Origin: Verrucomicrobiales bacterium
Lineage (GTDB): Bacteria > Verrucomicrobiota > Verrucomicrobiia > Limisphaerales > JAYPXF01
Length of the DNA stretch: 64,000 bases
Assembly: GCA_002715965.1 (NCBI GenBank)
Contig: PBAL01000099.1
Coordinates: forward strand, 1 to 64,000
Direction of reading: 5' to 3'
The notes below the pieces were generated by a model, which saw only the letters and a program-made list of their open reading frames with translations, was not told the DNA's origin and ran no database searches. How positions within the stretch are numbered: the stretch's first letter is position 1; the number at the start of each line of letters is the position of its first letter. Of this stretch, positions 35,231 through 43,885 are shown piece by piece. A program made the translations under genes and the position numbers.

Positions 35231-36400
35231 ATGGAATACAAACTATCAGATCGCGCCAAATTACTCTCGCCCTCGGTCACCTTGGCAATTGATGCCAAGG
35301 CCAAGGAACTCAAGGCGTCCGGAGTGGACGTCGTGGGCTTTGGCACGGGGCAGCCCGACTTCGACACGCCGGACTTCATCAAGGATGCCGCGAAGAACGC
35401 GCTCGACGACGGATTCACGAAGTATACCCAGGCCGCGGGCATTCCGGAATTACGCCAGGCGGTGGCTGATAAGTTCAAGCGCGAGAACGGCCTGGAATAC
35501 AAGCCGTCGCAGATCGTGGTTTCCTGCGGGGGCAAGCATTCCTGCTACAACATCATGATGGCGCTCTGCCAAGAGGGGGATGAGGTGCTCATTCCCGCGC
35601 CATACTGGTTGAGCTATCCCGAGATGGTGAAATTGGCCGGAGCGACACCGGTCGTCGTTGAAGCGAGCGATGCAACGGAATTCAAGATTACCCCTGATCA
35701 ACTTCGCGCGGCAATCACGCCGAATACGCGTCTGTTGATCTTCAACACCCCGGGCAATCCGACCGGGACGGTTTACACACCGGAGGAAGCGAAGGCGATC
35801 GGCGATGTCTGCGTGGAGCACGGGATCATGATCCTGAGTGATGAGATCTACGAACATCTGCTCTACGATGGGGCGGTGCACCAGAGCGTGGCTACGTGCT
35901 CGCCAGAGCATCAGGCGCACACGATCGTGACGCATGGCTTTGCGAAGGCCTGGAGCATGACGGGTTGGCGGCTGGGTTTCATTGCCGCGCCGGAACCGAT
36001 CGCGAAGAAGATCAGTGCGATTCAAAGTCACAGCACGAGCAATCCGACTTCGTTCGCGCAGGTCGGCGGTGTTGCGGCGCTGAATGGTTCGATGGATCAT
36101 CTGAAAGTCTGGCTGGAGGAATTCGACAAACGGCGCAAGTATGCCTTCGAGAAGCTGAATACGCTCAAGGGTGTCAGTTGCTGCAATGCGAAGGGTGCGT
36201 TTTACCTGTTCCCGAACATTTCCGGCACCGGGCTGAAGTCCGGCGAATTCTGCGCGAAACTGCTGGAAAAACAGAATGTGGCTGCCGTACCCGGGGCTGC
36301 GTTTGGTGCGGATGACAATTTCCGGTTCAGCTATGCGACAAGCATGGAGCAGATTGAGAAGGGGCTTGCACGGATTGAGGCGTTTTGTAATTCGCTTTGA
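35231..36400 (+). CDS. Class I/II aminotransferase, aspartate aminotransferase I-beta-like
   Basis: The 389-residue protein is a complete fold-type I PLP enzyme. Features include GFGTGQPDFDTPDFIKDAA, FNTPGNPTG with the Asn that touches the cofactor, SDEIYEHLLYDG with the PLP-pyridine Asp, the Schiff-base Lys in THGFAKAWSMTGWRLG and a C-terminal FRFSYATS with the carboxylate-binding Arg. The overall pattern is that of bacterial AspAT of subgroup I-beta (AspB/AspC-like), which may also act as prephenate aminotransferase. It works in the cytosol. The gene has no close operon partner; a repeat cluster follows its stop. Confidence 0.9.
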   Translation: MEYKLSDRAKLLSPSVTLAIDAKAKELKASGVDVVGFGTGQPDFDTPDFIKDAAKNALDDGFTKYTQAAGIPELRQAVADKFKRENGLEYKPSQIVVSCGGKHSCYNIMMALCQEGDEVLIPAPYWLSYPEMVKLAGATPVVVEASDATEFKITPDQLRAAITPNTRLLIFNTPGNPTGTVYTPEEAKAIGDVCVEHGIMILSDEIYEHLLYDGAVHQSVATCSPEHQAHTIVTHGFAKAWSMTGWRLGFIAAPEPIAKKISAIQSHSTSNPTSFAQVGGVAALNGSMDHLKVWLEEFDKRRKYAFEKLNTLKGVSCCNAKGAFYLFPNISGTGLKSGEFCAKLLEKQNVAAVPGAAFGADDNFRFSYATSMEQIEKGLARIEAFCNSL

Positions 36401-36427
36401 GACCCGAACAGAAGGAACGGAGTGAAG

Positions 36428-36499
36428 CCGCTAATGAACGCTCATACTTGGGGAGCAATTGGTTGTCTGAAGTTAGCGAACATTAGCGTGAATTAGCGG
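36428..36499. repeat. Cluster of ATTAGCG-type repeats, partly inverted
   Basis: CCGCTAATGAACGCT starts at 36428 and its near complement occurs as AGCGAACATTAGCGTG and AATTAGCGG ending at 36499. CCGCTAAT and ATTAGCGG are perfect complements. The stretch is noncoding and lies between the aminotransferase and TRAP genes. Similar TTAGCG-rich text is, from memory, frequent in verrucomicrobial intergenic DNA. Confidence 0.5.
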
Positions 36500-36614
36500 T
36501 TCAGTGAACCCGCTGCCGTGATCGGGTCCCGTGTTTCATCTCCCAACTTCTTCCTACCGAATTCCTTGCTTCACCCGTGGCCTGCCGGTAGAAACTCGCA
36601 TCCTTTTGCGCGGC

Positions 36615-37556
36615 ATGAAATTACGGGTTCTTCATTCTGCAATGATTCTGTCCGGACTTCTTTTGTCCGGCTGTTCGATTGAGAAGATGGCGATGAACAG
36701 GCTGGGCGATGCCTTGTCCGGTTCCGGGACGGTGTTCGCGAAGGACGATGATCCGGAACTGGTTCGCGATGCCGCGCCATTCAGTCTGAAGTTGATGGAG
36801 ACGGTCCTCGAATCCGCGCCGGATCACGAGGGACTGCTGCTTTCTCTCGCCAGTGGATTCGCACAATATGGTTACGCCTTCGTTCAGCAGGATGCCGATC
36901 GGATTGAAGCCGATGACTGGGAATTGTCCGAAAAGAAGAAGGTTCGCGCAGCCAAGCTATATCGCCGGGCCAAGGAATATGGACTCCGGGCCTTGGAACT
37001 GCGCCATGCGGGCTGGACCGACTCCCTGCTCAAGGATCCTGAGGGAACGGTGAAGCGTGCCGGTGCGACGGACGTGGAGCTGCTCTACTGGGCCAGCGCG
37101 GCTTGGGGGGCGTTGATTTCGCTTTCCAAGGACGATCCGGAAACGGTCGCGGATCTCCCACAGGTTGCTGCAATGGCCGATCGGGCCTTGGAACTGGACC
37201 CGGATTTCGACAACGGAACGATTCATTCCTTCATGATCACCTTCGAGTTCGCGCGGGCGGATCCTTCCGAAGACCCCGTGGCGACGGCCAGGAAGCATTT
37301 TGACCGGGCCATGGAACTGAGCGGGGGTAATCACGCCGGACCGCTGGTTGCCTGGGCCGAGGGGGTGTCGGTTCAGGAGCAGAACGGTGACGAGTTTGAA
37401 CGGTTGCTGAAGCGGGCGCTCGCGATTAATGTCCGTGCCCGTCCGGAATGGGCATTGGTCAACACCATCTTGCAGGAACGTGCACGGTGGCTGTTGTCGC
37501 GGAAGGACGAGTTGATTCTTCCTCCCTTGCCTCCCTTGCCGGATGAATCGAATTGA
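36615..37556 (+). CDS. TRAP transporter TatT-component lipoprotein
   Basis: The 313-residue protein starts with a lipoprotein signal (ILSGLLLSGC; acylated Cys near residue 20) and is otherwise all-helical with TPR-like pairs, for example AKLYRRAKEYGLRALELR and MADRALELDPDF. This matches TatT, the extra T component that binds the DctP-type receptor in TRAP-associated systems such as Treponema Tp0956/Tp0957. It directly precedes dctP (ten bases), confirming the assignment. It would sit in the periplasm, anchored to a membrane, and may help pass hydrophobic or organic-acid ligands to the receptor. ATG 36615 fits the signal peptide. Confidence 0.87.
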   Translation: MKLRVLHSAMILSGLLLSGCSIEKMAMNRLGDALSGSGTVFAKDDDPELVRDAAPFSLKLMETVLESAPDHEGLLLSLASGFAQYGYAFVQQDADRIEADDWELSEKKKVRAAKLYRRAKEYGLRALELRHAGWTDSLLKDPEGTVKRAGATDVELLYWASAAWGALISLSKDDPETVADLPQVAAMADRALELDPDFDNGTIHSFMITFEFARADPSEDPVATARKHFDRAMELSGGNHAGPLVAWAEGVSVQEQNGDEFERLLKRALAINVRARPEWALVNTILQERARWLLSRKDELILPPLPPLPDESN

Positions 37557-37566
37557 TCATTCACCT

Positions 37567-38565
37567 ATGCTGAATTTGAAGAGACTGATCGCCTGTCTTG
37601 CCTTGGCCGTTTTGACGGCCGGAGTGGCAGGTGCGCAAACCATCCGCCTCGCCACGCTCGCGCCGACGGGCACGACCATGCACAAGAGCCTGTTGAAGAT
37701 GGGCAACAACTGGAAGAAGGCCGGCGTACGTCTGACGGTTTATCCGGATGGAAAGATGGGTGGGGAAGCGGACATGGTGCGCCGCATGCGCCTCGGCCAG
37801 GTCCAGGCGGCTTTGCTTTCGGTGCAGGGACTTTCGGTGATCGATGAATCTGCACGGGCGGTGCAATTGGTGCCGATGATGTTTCGCGACCTGGATGAGT
37901 TTGATGCGGCCTTCAAGCACATCGGGCCCTTGCTTGAGAAGCGATTCGAGAAGAAGGGCTACAAGGTGTTGTTCTGGAGTGACATCGGCTACATCAGATT
38001 CTTCTCAAAGAATGAAGGACGGCGAATCGCGGACTATCGCAAGATGAAGATGTTTGTCTGGACGGGCGACACGCAGGCCCAGCGTCTGATGAAGGAGGTC
38101 AACCTGAACGGCATTCCACTGGAACAGACGGACATGCTTACGGGCTTGCAGACGGGCTTGGTGGACATGATTTCCGCGGCGCCGATCATTGCACTTTCGG
38201 CGCAGCTTTATCGGCCGGCGAATCACATGTTGAATCTCAATTGGAATCCTCTGGTCGGCGGTTTGGTGATCAATCTGCGTGACTGGAACAAGATGAGCGC
38301 GGACAAGCAGGCGTTTCTCATGAAGGCTGCCAATCTCTCCGGTCGCGAGATTCGCGCGTTTGGCCGACGCGAGAGCGAAGCTGCGGTCAAGGCGATGCAG
38401 AAGCGCGGCTTGAAGGTGATCGAGCCGACGAAAGGCGACATCGAGGACTGGCAGAAATTTGCCGAGGAGCTTTATCCGAAGTTGCGCGGTTCGGTGGTGG
38501 ATGCGGAGCTGTTTGACCTGATCAAGAAATCAGTCGCTGATTACCGCGCGGGCGCGGGCAAATGA
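37567..38565 (+). CDS. TRAP transporter substrate-binding protein (DctP family)
   Basis: The 332-residue protein has a Sec signal (LKRLIACLALAVLTAGVAGAQ) and the DctP fold: TIRLATLAPTGTTMHKSL, VYPDGKMGGEADMVRRMRLGQVQAA, and FVWTGDTQAQRLMKE with the substrate-carboxylate Arg expected in the middle domain. It binds a ligand, usually an organic acid, in the periplasm and hands it to the DctQM permease encoded next. The dctQM ATG overlaps its stop by four bases. The ligand is not predictable from this sequence. Confidence 0.9.
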   Translation: MLNLKRLIACLALAVLTAGVAGAQTIRLATLAPTGTTMHKSLLKMGNNWKKAGVRLTVYPDGKMGGEADMVRRMRLGQVQAALLSVQGLSVIDESARAVQLVPMMFRDLDEFDAAFKHIGPLLEKRFEKKGYKVLFWSDIGYIRFFSKNEGRRIADYRKMKMFVWTGDTQAQRLMKEVNLNGIPLEQTDMLTGLQTGLVDMISAAPIIALSAQLYRPANHMLNLNWNPLVGGLVINLRDWNKMSADKQAFLMKAANLSGREIRAFGRRESEAAVKAMQKRGLKVIEPTKGDIEDWQKFAEELYPKLRGSVVDAELFDLIKKSVADYRAGAGK

Positions 38566-40634
38566 GCGAGCAGGAAAAGCCCGAGCTTTCTGAAGGCGTA
38601 GAAGGCCCAGAGGGAACTCCCGACGCGGTTGCCGCGTCTCCCCTGTCACGCTTCATACCGATCGCAAAGTCGGCGGAGAATTCACTCATCGTTCTGCTGC
38701 TGGCCGCCTTGATGTTGTTGCCCCTGGCGGAAGCGGCTTTGAGGAAGTTTTTCAGTGCGGGCATCCCCGGCGCGCCGATCCTGGTTCAGCACTTCGTATT
38801 GATTCTCGGAATGCTCGGCGGGGCGATTGCCGCACGGGAGAATCGGCTGTTGTCGATGTCGGCGTTGCCAGCGGTTTTGCAAGGCCGGGCGAAACAGATT
38901 TCACTGTGGGTTGGGTTGAGCGTGGCGGCTGCGATCACCTTGTTCCTGCTACAGGGAAGCCTGAGTTTTGTTTCGCAGGAGAAATCGTTCGGGGATGTGT
39001 TGGTGGGCAAGCTTCCGACCTGGGTGATGGAGGCGTTCATTCCCTTGGGCTTTGCGTTGGTGGCCGTGCGGATCTGGTATCACACGGCTCAAACATGGCA
39101 GTGGCGATTGGCGGCATTGGTGCCGATTGCCTTGTTGTTCTGGTTCTGGAGCCGGCCGCCGGGTGAGGTGGAATCACTGGTCTGGTGGGGGCTGGGAATT
39201 CTCTTCATCGCCACGATCATGGGTGCTCCGGTCTTCGTGACCTTGGGCGGTGCGGCCGCGATTCTGTTCTGGGGCGAGAACGGCGGGGCGATGACGGAGG
39301 AAGGGATTTCAACGATCGCATCGCTTTCACTCGATCATTACAGCCTGAACACGAATCCCACTCTGCCGACGGTGCCCTTGTTTACCTTGGCGGGTTACTT
39401 CCTCGCGGAAGGCGGGGCATCGAAGCGACTTGTGCGCGTCTTTCAATCGCTCATCGGTTGGCTGCGCGGCGGTTCGGCGATCATGACCTGTTTCGTGTGT
39501 GCGTTCTTCACCACATTCACCGGTGCTTCCGGAGTGACGATTCTTGCGCTGGGCGGATTGCTTTTGCCGGTTTTGTTGTCGTCGAAGTTCTCGGAACGGC
39601 ATGCGTTGGGATACGTGACCAGTGCGGGCGCGCTGGGTTCGTTGTTCCCGCCTTGCCTGACATTGATCCTCTACTCCATCCGCGCGGAGAACGTGACCAT
39701 TCAGGAGATCTTCCTTGGAGGTTTGATTCCGGGATTGATCCTCGTGGGCGCAATGGCCGCGCTCGGTATCTATCTGGCAAAGGCGGATCACAGTCAGACG
39801 ACCCCGTTCGATGGTAATGAAGCGCGCGCGGCGATTTGGGAAGCCAAGTGGGAGTTGCTGTTGCCAGTCGTTGCTCTGGGCGGTTTGTTCGGCGGCTTTG
39901 CCACGCCGGTCGAGACAGCGGCCATGACGGCGTTCTATGCGTTCGTCATTGAGACCTTTGTTTACCGCGATCTCAAACTGAAGTCGGACGTGCCGCGAGT
40001 GATGACCGAATGCGGCCTGGTGGTGGGCGGTGTGTTGTTGATCCTCGGAGTGGCGCTTGGGTTCACGAATTATCTCGTGGACGTGCAGGTGGCGGACAAG
40101 GCACTTGGCTGGGCGCAGGAAAACCTGAACAACAAGTATGCCTTCCTGCTGGCGTTAAATGGATTCCTGATCGTGGTCGGCTGCATCATGGACGTCTATT
40201 CCGCGATCATCATCGTGGTGCCACTGCTCGTGCCGATGGGTGAGGCCTTTGGGATTCATCCGGTGCATCTGGGCGTCATCTTCCTGGCAAACTTGGAGCT
40301 CGGCTACCTCACCCCGCCAGTGGGTATGAACCTGTTCCTGGCTTCGTATAGGTTCGGAAAACCCCTGACCGAGGTTTATCGGTCCGTCCTTCCGATGCTC
40401 GCGATCCGAATTCTTGGCGTGTTGTTGATCACCTATATCCCGTTCCTGTCCACGAGCCTGCCCGACAAGTTCGCGCCCAAACCGATTGCGGAGGAAACCG
40501 ATGGGATGCCAGAGCTGGATCTCGACCTCGGCCTGGATATGGATTTGGACATGAACCTCGACGATCCGGAAATGGAGCTGGATTTGGACATCGAGATCGA
40601 CTTGGAAAAAGACCTGAAATTGCCGAAGGAGTGA
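38562..40634 (+). CDS. TRAP transporter permease, fused DctQ and DctM subunits
   Basis: The 690-residue protein joins a DctQ-like domain (four helices, about residues 35-185) with a DctM domain of about twelve helices (FIATIMGAPVFVTLGGAAAILFW, FTGASGVTILALGGLLLPVLL, LANLELGYLTPPVGMNLFL). With the TatT and DctP proteins encoded just before it forms a complete sodium-driven importer in the inner membrane. The last 45 residues are a low-complexity acidic tail of alternating Leu/Asp/Met (for example ELDLDLGLDMDLDMNLDD), which is not part of the family. The start ATG overlaps the dctP stop, so translation is coupled. Confidence 0.92.
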   Translation: MSEQEKPELSEGVEGPEGTPDAVAASPLSRFIPIAKSAENSLIVLLLAALMLLPLAEAALRKFFSAGIPGAPILVQHFVLILGMLGGAIAARENRLLSMSALPAVLQGRAKQISLWVGLSVAAAITLFLLQGSLSFVSQEKSFGDVLVGKLPTWVMEAFIPLGFALVAVRIWYHTAQTWQWRLAALVPIALLFWFWSRPPGEVESLVWWGLGILFIATIMGAPVFVTLGGAAAILFWGENGGAMTEEGISTIASLSLDHYSLNTNPTLPTVPLFTLAGYFLAEGGASKRLVRVFQSLIGWLRGGSAIMTCFVCAFFTTFTGASGVTILALGGLLLPVLLSSKFSERHALGYVTSAGALGSLFPPCLTLILYSIRAENVTIQEIFLGGLIPGLILVGAMAALGIYLAKADHSQTTPFDGNEARAAIWEAKWELLLPVVALGGLFGGFATPVETAAMTAFYAFVIETFVYRDLKLKSDVPRVMTECGLVVGGVLLILGVALGFTNYLVDVQVADKALGWAQENLNNKYAFLLALNGFLIVVGCIMDVYSAIIIVVPLLVPMGEAFGIHPVHLGVIFLANLELGYLTPPVGMNLFLASYRFGKPLTEVYRSVLPMLAIRILGVLLITYIPFLSTSLPDKFAPKPIAEETDGMPELDLDLGLDMDLDMNLDDPEMELDLDIEIDLEKDLKLPKE

Positions 40635-40760
40635 GTGCAGGCCGGAGTGCCAAACTCCCATCATGTGTCTGTCGTCTCCCAAATCGGTAGATCAGGGTAT
40701 CTTTCCGAACGCACTGAATTCATTGGCTTATTAGCCGTCCAAATGTGCGAATACAGACTT

Positions 40761-40776
40761 TGTGAAACTTTTCACA
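40761..40776. promoter_or_regulatory. CRP/FNR-family operator, perfect TGTGA-N6-TCACA
   Basis: TGTGAAACTTTTCACA is a perfect palindrome apart from the central two bases and matches the CRP consensus half-sites exactly. It ends six bases before the -35 hexamer at 40783, a class I/II activator-like position, in front of the cupredoxin and cytochrome oxidase genes. Confidence 0.6.
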
Positions 40777-40782
40777 AAATCC

Positions 40783-40810
40783 TTGCGGGCTGTCGACCTC
40801 GTGCTAGTGT
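40783..40810 (+). promoter_or_regulatory. Promoter of the cupredoxin-like gene
   Basis: TTGCGG (40783-40788), 16-base spacer, TAGTGT (40805-40810) with an extended -10 TGC directly before it. Predicted leader is about 40 bases, ending in an AGAGAG ribosome site before ATG 40858. Confidence 0.55.
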
Positions 40811-40857
40811 CCCGCCCGCTCGAATACGGAAACAGTCAGAAAACTAAGAGAGAGCAT

Positions 40858-41571
40858 ATGAAAAATTGGTTGATTGCAGTTGCCGTCATGGCCGCTGTTG
40901 CAAGTCCGCTGAAGGCCGGTGACGTCACCGGAAAAGTTTCACTGGAGGGTGACCGACCCGCCGAATTGAACCTGCCGCTCGATCCAAGCTGTGGCGCGGC
41001 ATTCAAGAAGTTCAATCCTGGCAAGAAACCCAAGACGCGGTTTTACGTCTCAGAAAAGGGCGGATTGGGCGACGTGCTCGTGGTGATTAACGGCATCAAG
41101 GGTGGCAAGGCTCCGACCAAGCCGCACGTCATCGACCAGCGCGGTTGCGAATATCTCCCGTATGTATCTGCCGCACAGCTCGGCCAGGTCATTCACGTGC
41201 TGAATTCGGATCCGGCATTGCACAACGTGCACACTCAGCCACGAGAGGCCGGCAATGCGGAGAAGAATCTGGCCCAGCTACCGAACGGACCGGCGATCAA
41301 ATTCGACTACCAGAAGGCCGAGCGTTTCCTCAAATTCAAGTGTGACGTGCATCCTTGGATGTATGCCTACGTGAGCTTGGTTCCTCATCAATATTTCGCG
41401 ATCACAAAGGCCGACGGTTCGTTCAGCGTCAAGGATGTGCCTCCCGGCGAATACGAGATCGAAGCCGTGCATCGCAAGGTCCACACCGGCGCCAATTACA
41501 AGGGCGTGAAGCAGAAGGTCAAAGTGTCCGCGGCCGGTGGCAAGGCCGATTTTACGATCAAGCTTCAGTAA
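40858..41571 (+). CDS. Exported cupredoxin-like protein with carboxypeptidase-regulatory-like domain
   Basis: The 237-residue protein has a Sec signal (residues 1-20), a cupredoxin-type domain, and a C-terminal carboxypeptidase-regulatory-like beta-sandwich (ADGSFSVKDVPPGEYEIEAVH). Candidate type I copper ligands are His122 or His125 (LHNVH), Cys162, His165 and Met168 in KCDVHPWM, in the H...C-x2-H-x2-M order of blue copper proteins. It is therefore a likely periplasmic electron carrier or copper protein. It sits 83 bases before the heme A synthase gene and just after a strong operator and promoter, so it may serve as electron donor or copper source to the oxidase; that is inference. A terminator separates it from ctaA. 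Confidence 0.78.
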   Translation: MKNWLIAVAVMAAVASPLKAGDVTGKVSLEGDRPAELNLPLDPSCGAAFKKFNPGKKPKTRFYVSEKGGLGDVLVVINGIKGGKAPTKPHVIDQRGCEYLPYVSAAQLGQVIHVLNSDPALHNVHTQPREAGNAEKNLAQLPNGPAIKFDYQKAERFLKFKCDVHPWMYAYVSLVPHQYFAITKADGSFSVKDVPPGEYEIEAVHRKVHTGANYKGVKQKVKVSAAGGKADFTIKLQ

Positions 41572-41595
41572 TCGATTGAACGAATGGACGTCTTT

Positions 41596-41631
41596 GAAGC
41601 CGCTGTGGTTGAGCCGCAGCGGCTTCTTTTT
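41596..41631 (+). terminator. Intrinsic terminator between the cupredoxin-like gene and ctaA
   Basis: GAAGCCGCT (41596-41604) pairs perfectly with AGCGGCTTC (41618-41626), loop of 13 bases, followed by TTTTT. It starts 25 bases after the cupredoxin stop, so the oxidase genes need read-through or their own promoter. Confidence 0.8.
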
Positions 41632-41654
41632 CCCCGGAACCGAATTGATTGAAA

Positions 41655-42869
41655 ATGGCTGATGCTCCCAACAACAAGGCTTTGCACCGGTTTGCGGTGC
41701 TGACGGCGTTGACGACGCTGGCCTTGATTGGTCTCGGGGGAATGGTCACCAGCAAGGGAGTGGGCATGGCCGTGCCGGATTGGCCGACGACCTACGGGCA
41801 GAACATGTTCCTGTTTCCGGTCGGGCAGTGGGTCGGAGGCATTCTCTACGAACACAGCCATCGATTGCTGGGTTCGCTGGTGGGATTACTGACGGCGATC
41901 ATGGCTTGCTGGTTCTGGGGCCGGCATGCGCGCGGTTATGCGAAGTGGTTGGGCTTTGGCTGGGTGACGCTTGGATTGGGCTTGATCGGTGTTCGCACGC
42001 AAGGTGCGTTTGTGGCCTTGGCCAGCGTGTCGTTGCTGGTGGTGATTTTCTGTGCGTTTAAGCTTCGGATGGCAAAGGAGCCGATCATGTGGTGGGCGAT
42101 GCTCGCCTACTCACTGGTGCTCATCCAAGGCACGCTCGGCGGGCTTCGCGTCACGCAGATGAAGGACGAGATCGGAATCATTCACGGGACCATCGCGCAA
42201 TTGTTTTTTCTGCTGATTTGCGTGCTGGCATTGGTTACGAGCCGATTCTGGAAGCGTGTTTCGGAGCAGGACTCAGTCGAGGTGGGAGGTCTGCGAAAGT
42301 TGTTCCTCGGAGTGAGCCTCGTCATCCTCCTACAGTTGGTATTGGGTGCGAGTATGCGGCATCAACATGCCGGCTTGGCCGTTCCGGACTTCCCGCTGGC
42401 GTATGGGAAGGTGTGGCCAAAGACGGATGCGAAATTCATCGCTAAGATCAATCGTGAGCGCATGGATCCCCGTGAGTTCAATGAAATCACGGCCGGTGAC
42501 ATCCATCTCCACATGACCCATCGGCTGGTCGCGTGTAGCATTCTGGGGCTGGTCATCTGGTGTTGCATAGCGGCGCGAAAGGAGTCCAAATCCCCATTAT
42601 TGGTGAAAGGCGCAGATCTCTGGCTGGGATTGATCTGTGTTCAGGCGATTCTTGGAGCCAGTACGATATGGAGCAATAAATCGGCAGAAATCGCCACTTT
42701 GCACGTTGCGACGGGCGCAATTTGTCTGGTTTGGGGCGGATTGTTGACGATTTTGGCGTTTCGTGTTTCAAGAGTGGTCCGCTCCGATCAGCCCCCGGGT
42801 GTTGTGGTGAACCCTGAGGACCGAACGAACGGAGTGGATCCACTTCTGGTGTCCGTTCCCACATTTTAG
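41655..42869 (+). CDS. ctaA: Heme A synthase (COX15/CtaA family)
   Basis: The 404-residue membrane protein has about eight helices in two four-helix halves. The half-signatures are GGMVTSKGVGMAVPDWPTTYG with EHSHRLLGSLVG, and GASMRHQHAGLAVPDFPLAYG with HMTHRLVACSILG; the paired His residues bind heme. It oxidises the C8 methyl of heme O to the formyl of heme A for the aa3 oxidase encoded downstream. At 404 residues it is longer than Bacillus CtaA and closer to the COX15 type. The ATG at 41655 is preferred over a TTG two codons earlier. ctaB starts nine bases after its stop. Confidence 0.9.
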   Translation: MADAPNNKALHRFAVLTALTTLALIGLGGMVTSKGVGMAVPDWPTTYGQNMFLFPVGQWVGGILYEHSHRLLGSLVGLLTAIMACWFWGRHARGYAKWLGFGWVTLGLGLIGVRTQGAFVALASVSLLVVIFCAFKLRMAKEPIMWWAMLAYSLVLIQGTLGGLRVTQMKDEIGIIHGTIAQLFFLLICVLALVTSRFWKRVSEQDSVEVGGLRKLFLGVSLVILLQLVLGASMRHQHAGLAVPDFPLAYGKVWPKTDAKFIAKINRERMDPREFNEITAGDIHLHMTHRLVACSILGLVIWCCIAARKESKSPLLVKGADLWLGLICVQAILGASTIWSNKSAEIATLHVATGAICLVWGGLLTILAFRVSRVVRSDQPPGVVVNPEDRTNGVDPLLVSVPTF

Positions 42870-42877
42870 TTTGAGAG

Positions 42878-43780
42878 ATGAAAGCAAGTGCAGAAGCCAT
42901 TTGTGAATCCTCCGCGGTTGATCGCGGTTGGGCGGTCGTGCTTGCGGATCTTTTCAAGGCGCGGCTGACCAGCTTGGTGCTTCTGACCACCTTGGTCGGT
43001 TACTACTGTGGCCGTCAGGGCAAAGCTTTGGATGCGATGTTGCTGCTCCACACACTCGGTGGCACTGGACTGCTGGCCTGTGGTGCTTCGGCGCTGAACC
43101 AGTATTTGGAACGCGAGTGGGACTCCCTTATGAAGCGCACAGCCTCCCGTCCACTGCCTGCGGGCGAGATGCAGCCGCTGACGGTGTTGTTCCTTGGCGC
43201 CTGCGTGTCAGTGATCGGCATGTTCTGGCTGGCCGTGAAGGTGAATCTGATCACCAGTTTTCTTGGCGGGCTGACGCTGGCTTCGTATGTCTTCATCTAC
43301 ACGCCGCTGAAACGGTGCACGCCACTGAACACGTTGATTGGCGCGATCCCTGGGGCGTTGCCTCCTTTGATGGGCTGGTCCGCGGCTTATGGCGAAGTGA
43401 CAATTGCCGGCTGGAGTCTTTTTGGGATCCTGATGTTCTGGCAATTGCCGCACTTTTTGGCCATCGCGTGGATGTATCGGGACGAATACGAGCAGGCGGG
43501 CTATCGGATGCTGCCAGTGGTGGATCCGACCGGCGATCAGACCAGCAGGCAGGCGGTGAGTCACTGCTTCGGGCTGATCCCAATGACGCTGGCTCCATTC
43601 GTTTTCCGGGTGGCCGGCGAGGTTTACCTTTTCGGCGCGCTGATCCTTGGAATGTTTTTCCTCTGGTGTGCGATCCAGTTCGCCCGCCAATTGACGCGGG
43701 AGAGCGCCAGACGGCTGTTTTTCGCGTCCATCATGTATTTGCCGCTGCTCTTGGGACTGCTTGTTTTGGACCGGAACTGA
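42878..43780 (+). CDS. ctaB: Protoheme IX farnesyltransferase (heme O synthase)
   Basis: The 300-residue UbiA-family protein adds the farnesyl tail to protoheme, making heme O for CtaA. It has about nine membrane helices. The first Asp-rich motif is NQYLEREWDSLMKRTASRPLP and the second site is YRDEYEQAGYRMLPVVDPTGDQTSRQ, both facing the cytoplasmic side. One member residue of the first motif is Glu where many have Asp (ERE instead of ERD), which is tolerated. It directly follows ctaA and precedes ctaD, consistent with coordinated assembly of the oxidase. Confidence 0.92.
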   Translation: MKASAEAICESSAVDRGWAVVLADLFKARLTSLVLLTTLVGYYCGRQGKALDAMLLLHTLGGTGLLACGASALNQYLEREWDSLMKRTASRPLPAGEMQPLTVLFLGACVSVIGMFWLAVKVNLITSFLGGLTLASYVFIYTPLKRCTPLNTLIGAIPGALPPLMGWSAAYGEVTIAGWSLFGILMFWQLPHFLAIAWMYRDEYEQAGYRMLPVVDPTGDQTSRQAVSHCFGLIPMTLAPFVFRVAGEVYLFGALILGMFFLWCAIQFARQLTRESARRLFFASIMYLPLLLGLLVLDRN

Positions 43781-43806
43781 CAAAATCACTAAATTCTACA
43801 GTATCA

Positions 43807-43835
43807 TTGACACTGAGATTAAGAATCGATTGAAT
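43807..43835 (+). promoter_or_regulatory. Candidate ctaD promoter
   Basis: TTGACA at 43807-43812, 17-base spacer, TTGAAT at 43830-43835, 50 bases before the ctaD ATG. The -35 is consensus; the -10 is weak. Confidence 0.4.
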
Positions 43836-43885
43836 CCAGCGCCCGTCATTTGCGGGTGTTGTGAGTGAGATAAGAGAGACTGAAA

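Noticed and set aside
42928-43833. 301-codon plus-strand frame overlapping ctaB
   Set aside because: Alternative frame of ctaB without motifs; CtaB has a full set of catalytic motifs.
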